A stretch of 11,253 nucleotides of DNA from an uncultured Rhodobacter sp. (lineage in GTDB: Bacteria; Pseudomonadota; Alphaproteobacteria; Rhodobacterales; Rhodobacteraceae). This document shows, one piece after another, positions 10,133-11,253 of the stretch (the first letter of the stretch is position 1; every line of letters starts with the position of its first letter). The notes below the pieces were generated by a model, which worked only from the letters and a program-made list of their open reading frames with translations, was not told the DNA's origin and made no database searches. The position numbers were made by a program, and so were the translations under genes. The DNA lies in the NCBI GenBank assembly GCA_937901435.1, contig CALGTJ010000091.1, positions 1 to 11,253 on the forward strand, read 5' to 3'.

Positions 10133-10166
10133 TGTCGCCCTATGTAAGAGAATACGCGGGGCGACA
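10133..10166. promoter_or_regulatory. Inverted repeat in the hisI/scaffold divergent promoter region
   Basis: TGTCGCCC (10133-10140) and GGGCGACA (10159-10166) are perfect 8-bp arms 18 bp apart, inside the 73-bp spacer between two divergent start codons. Both promoters must lie here, with TATGTA/TACATA-like -10 candidates near 10141. A regulator binding both arms could control both genes. No known operator consensus was recognised. Confidence 0.4.
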
Positions 10167-10181
10167 AAACCGAGAACTGAC

Positions 10182-10631
10182 ATGAGCGACGGCGATCTTA
10201 TCAAACTATACTCTGGGCGGATTCTGGAACTGGCGGCGGATATTCCCTTGCTGGACAGGCTGGCCGCGCCCGATGCCAGCGTCAAGAAACGCTCTCCTCT
10301 CTGCGGCTCGACCGTTACCGTCGATCTGAAACTTGCCGATGGGCGTGTTGCTGCGTTTGGGCAGGATGTCAAAGCCTGCGCACTGGGTCAGGCCGCAGCC
10401 TCTGTGGTGGGCGCGCATATATTGGGGCGCACGCGGGCCGAGGTTGAAACCGCCCGCGATCAACTCAAGGCGATGCTGAAAACCGAAGGCCCAGTGCCCG
10501 ATGCGCCCTTCGATGGGCTAGAGGTCCTGATGCCCGCGCGCGATTTCAAAAACCGACACGCCTCGATCATGCTGACGCTGGATGCCACCGTCGAGGCCTT
10601 TGGTCAGGCAGAAAAAACGGCCTGCGCCTAA
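10182..10631 (+). CDS. IscU/NifU-like iron-sulfur scaffold protein lacking the third cysteine
   Basis: This 149-residue protein has the NifU N-terminal/IscU fold, whose members assemble [2Fe-2S] clusters. The start is the ATG at 10182 (MSDGDLIKLYSGRILELAAD). Two scaffold cysteines are present, C41 in SPLCGST and C66 in VKACALGQAAAS. The third, which in IscU lies in an H-C-S motif, is replaced: residues 125-129 read RHASI, with A127 at that place. The IscU aspartate after the first cysteine (C-G-D) is also absent, as the sequence reads C-G-S. I recall related alphaproteobacterial proteins with the same RHAS. This suggests a conserved subfamily that may bind a cluster differently or act otherwise than as a classical scaffold. 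There is no 18-residue SufU insertion. It is divergent from hisI. The family call is firm; the function is inferred. Confidence 0.85.
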   Translation: MSDGDLIKLYSGRILELAADIPLLDRLAAPDASVKKRSPLCGSTVTVDLKLADGRVAAFGQDVKACALGQAAASVVGAHILGRTRAEVETARDQLKAMLKTEGPVPDAPFDGLEVLMPARDFKNRHASIMLTLDATVEAFGQAEKTACA

Positions 10632-10640
10632 AGCGTTTTT
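10613..10640 (+). terminator. Weak candidate terminator of the scaffold gene
   Basis: AAAAACG (10613-10619) and CGTTTTT (10634-10640) can pair around the stop codon, ending in five T residues. The stem is AT-rich and includes the last codons, so its activity is doubtful. Confidence 0.25.
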
Positions 10641-10752
10641 GAAAGTCCTGCCTCGCTTGGCGCTGTCTGAAATCAAAGGGTTCAGCGCGTTAAACGACAC
10701 ATGAGACTTCAGCTGCTCCGAGAAGCGCTATTAAGGCCAGTGGGGTGCAAAA

Positions 10753-10806
10753 ACCTTTTGATTTCATCTTGGCAAAAATACTCCGGGGTCTGGGGCAGAG
10801 CCCCAG
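10753..10806. repeat. Possible Rhodobacteraceae-type intergenic repeat with a hairpin
   Basis: The stretch around CTTGGCAAAAATACTCCGG (10768-10786), followed by the perfect hairpin CTGGGGC-AGA-GCCCCAG (10790-10806), resembles an intergenic sequence I remember as frequent in Rhodobacteraceae genomes. Only one copy is in this window, so repetition cannot be shown here. Confidence 0.4.
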
Positions 10807-10846
10807 CCTATTGGATTTGCCTGCAAATTCAACACATCCCCCAAAC

Positions 10847-10882
10847 AAAAAAACCGCCGCTCTCCAACGAAGGAGGCGGCGG
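10847..10882 (-). terminator. Strong intrinsic terminator, minus strand
   Basis: On the minus strand CCGCCGC (10882-10876) pairs with GCGGCGG (10860-10854). An inner CTCC/GGAG pairing with one bulged A extends the stem around a TTCGTT loop. Seven T residues follow directly (10853-10847). It would end transcription arriving from the right, most likely from the miniprotein gene at 11058-11180. Confidence 0.85.
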
Positions 10883-10968
10883 AAAGTGGCGTCTGTAATA
10901 TGCGGGGCGATGGGGACACATCGCGCGGCAAAAGCGGCCAGATCAAAGAGTGAAGCGGTAAACTCCAC

Positions 10969-10998
10969 CCTAGACCAGAGACAGGTGAATGGTCTAGG
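10969..10998. repeat. Perfect 9-bp inverted repeat with 12-nt loop
   Basis: CCTAGACCA (10969-10977) and TGGTCTAGG (10990-10998) can form a stable hairpin on either strand. It lies between the miniprotein gene and its terminator. No T-run follows, so it is not itself a terminator. Confidence 0.55.
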
Positions 10999-11057
10999 CG
11001 TCGACTATGGGGACAGAGACGCGGACCTAGCCGTCAGGACAGAACGCAGGCAGAAAC

Positions 11058-11180
11058 TTAAACAATAACAGATAGATGCAGGCTAACAACGAGAATAAGA
11101 ACCAAGGCCCCGGCCCCCACTGCGTCTTTGAGCAATGTATCGCCAGAGCGCGCTATGATCGCTTGAACATCCTTGAACAT
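11058..11180 (-). CDS. 40-residue single-helix membrane miniprotein, function unknown
   Basis: An ATG at 11180 on the minus strand opens a 40-codon frame ending in TAA at 11060-11058. The product starts MFKDVQAIIARSGDTLLKDA, a polar and amphipathic half. It continues with a hydrophobic stretch (AGALVLILVVSLHLSVIV, residues 23-40) that would form one membrane helix at the extreme C-terminus. AGGGG lies about 8 nt before the ATG as a ribosome binding site. A TACAAT (11239-11234) about 54 nt upstream could be the -10 of its promoter, with the -35 close to or beyond the window edge. A strong intrinsic terminator lies about 175 bp downstream on the same strand, supporting a monocistronic gene. I believe similar short proteins occur in Rhodobacterales but cannot verify it. 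Another frame from an ATG just upstream gives a less protein-like 37-residue product. Confidence 0.65.
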   Translation of the reverse strand: MFKDVQAIIARSGDTLLKDAVGAGALVLILVVSLHLSVIV

Positions 11181-11233
11181 TTTGATGACCCCTCATCCCT
11201 TCTGTTGCTCCTTTGTTCTCATTTTCAGATCCA

Positions 11234-11239
11234 ATTGTA
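11234..11239 (-). promoter_or_regulatory. Candidate -10 element for the 40-residue miniprotein gene
   Basis: On the minus strand this reads TACAAT, one base from TATAAT. The matching -35 would lie close to or beyond the window's right edge, so the promoter cannot be judged fully. Confidence 0.35.
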
Positions 11240-11253
11240 AAGAACTTTTTGAG

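Larger units (their letters stand above)
10632..11057. other. 426-bp region without a convincing gene; several hairpins
   Basis: No open frame here looks like a protein; those present are short, of odd composition, and run across hairpins. Inverted repeats seen are GCGCTG...CAGCGC (10660-10688, with a bulge), CTGGGGC-AGA-GCCCCAG (10790-10806), the terminator at 10847-10882, GCGATG...CATCGC (10907-10924) and CCTAGACCA...TGGTCTAGG (10969-10998). The part right of the terminator is probably the 3' untranslated region of the minus-strand miniprotein gene. Confidence 0.6.

Noticed and set aside
10701..10898. Plus-strand 65-codon frame
   Set aside because: It crosses two hairpins and the probable intergenic repeat, and the product is tryptophan- and proline-rich with no domain.
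10690..10968. Minus-strand 92-codon frame starting at a GTG
   Set aside because: It runs through the strong terminator hairpin, has no ribosome binding site, and its product has no coherent domain.
10907..11057. Insertion sequence end or mobile element remnant
   Set aside because: Inverted repeats are present, but no transposase fragment, target duplication or matching second end is seen.

Overview
The window looks like an ordinary chromosomal segment of an alphaproteobacterium, most likely order Rhodobacterales (Roseobacter-type). The reasons are the GC-rich coding style, a membrane protein family I know only from Rhodobacteraceae (databases call it 'component of SufBCD complex'), a cysteine-free HemB, a GyrA with an inserted segment in its C-terminal domain, and intergenic DNA that resembles a repeat I remember from this family. 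This placement is inference from content; no search was run.

Layout, left to right. At 1-1337 (minus) is the 5' part of mfd, which runs off the left edge. At 1397-1924 (minus) is the four-helix membrane protein, upstream of mfd on the same strand. Across a 118-bp divergent spacer, hemB (2043-3047, plus) makes porphobilinogen. A near-consensus promoter then precedes a small SYLF/Ysc84-type lipoprotein (3200-3760). A palindrome-rich spacer leads to gyrA (3937-6723). Eight bases after the gyrA stop lies a 28-bp near-perfect palindrome, followed by a DoxX-like membrane protein (6846-7472), trmFO (7512-8864) and gluQ (8896-9768), all plus strand and closely spaced. The hisI gene (9740-10108, minus) converges on gluQ and overlaps it by 29 bp. 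It diverges from an IscU/NifU-like scaffold gene (10182-10631, plus). The right end (10632-11253) has a gene-poor, hairpin-rich stretch, a strong minus-strand intrinsic terminator (10847-10882) and a minus-strand 40-residue membrane miniprotein (11058-11180).

Functional links. TrmFO (m5U54 in tRNA) and GluQ (glutamylation of queuosine-34 in tRNA-Asp) form a tRNA-modification pair, probably co-transcribed with the DoxX-like gene. Mfd and GyrA serve repair and topology during transcription and replication, HemB serves tetrapyrroles, HisI serves histidine synthesis, and the scaffold protein probably serves iron-sulfur metabolism.

I found no CRISPR array, prophage, defence system, tRNA or rRNA, and no clear evidence of a new multi-gene system. 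The items most worth following up are the scaffold protein that lacks two conserved IscU residues, the 40-residue miniprotein with its structured 3' region and terminator, the unexplained palindromes around gyrA, and the conserved membrane protein whose SufBCD name its sequence does not support.
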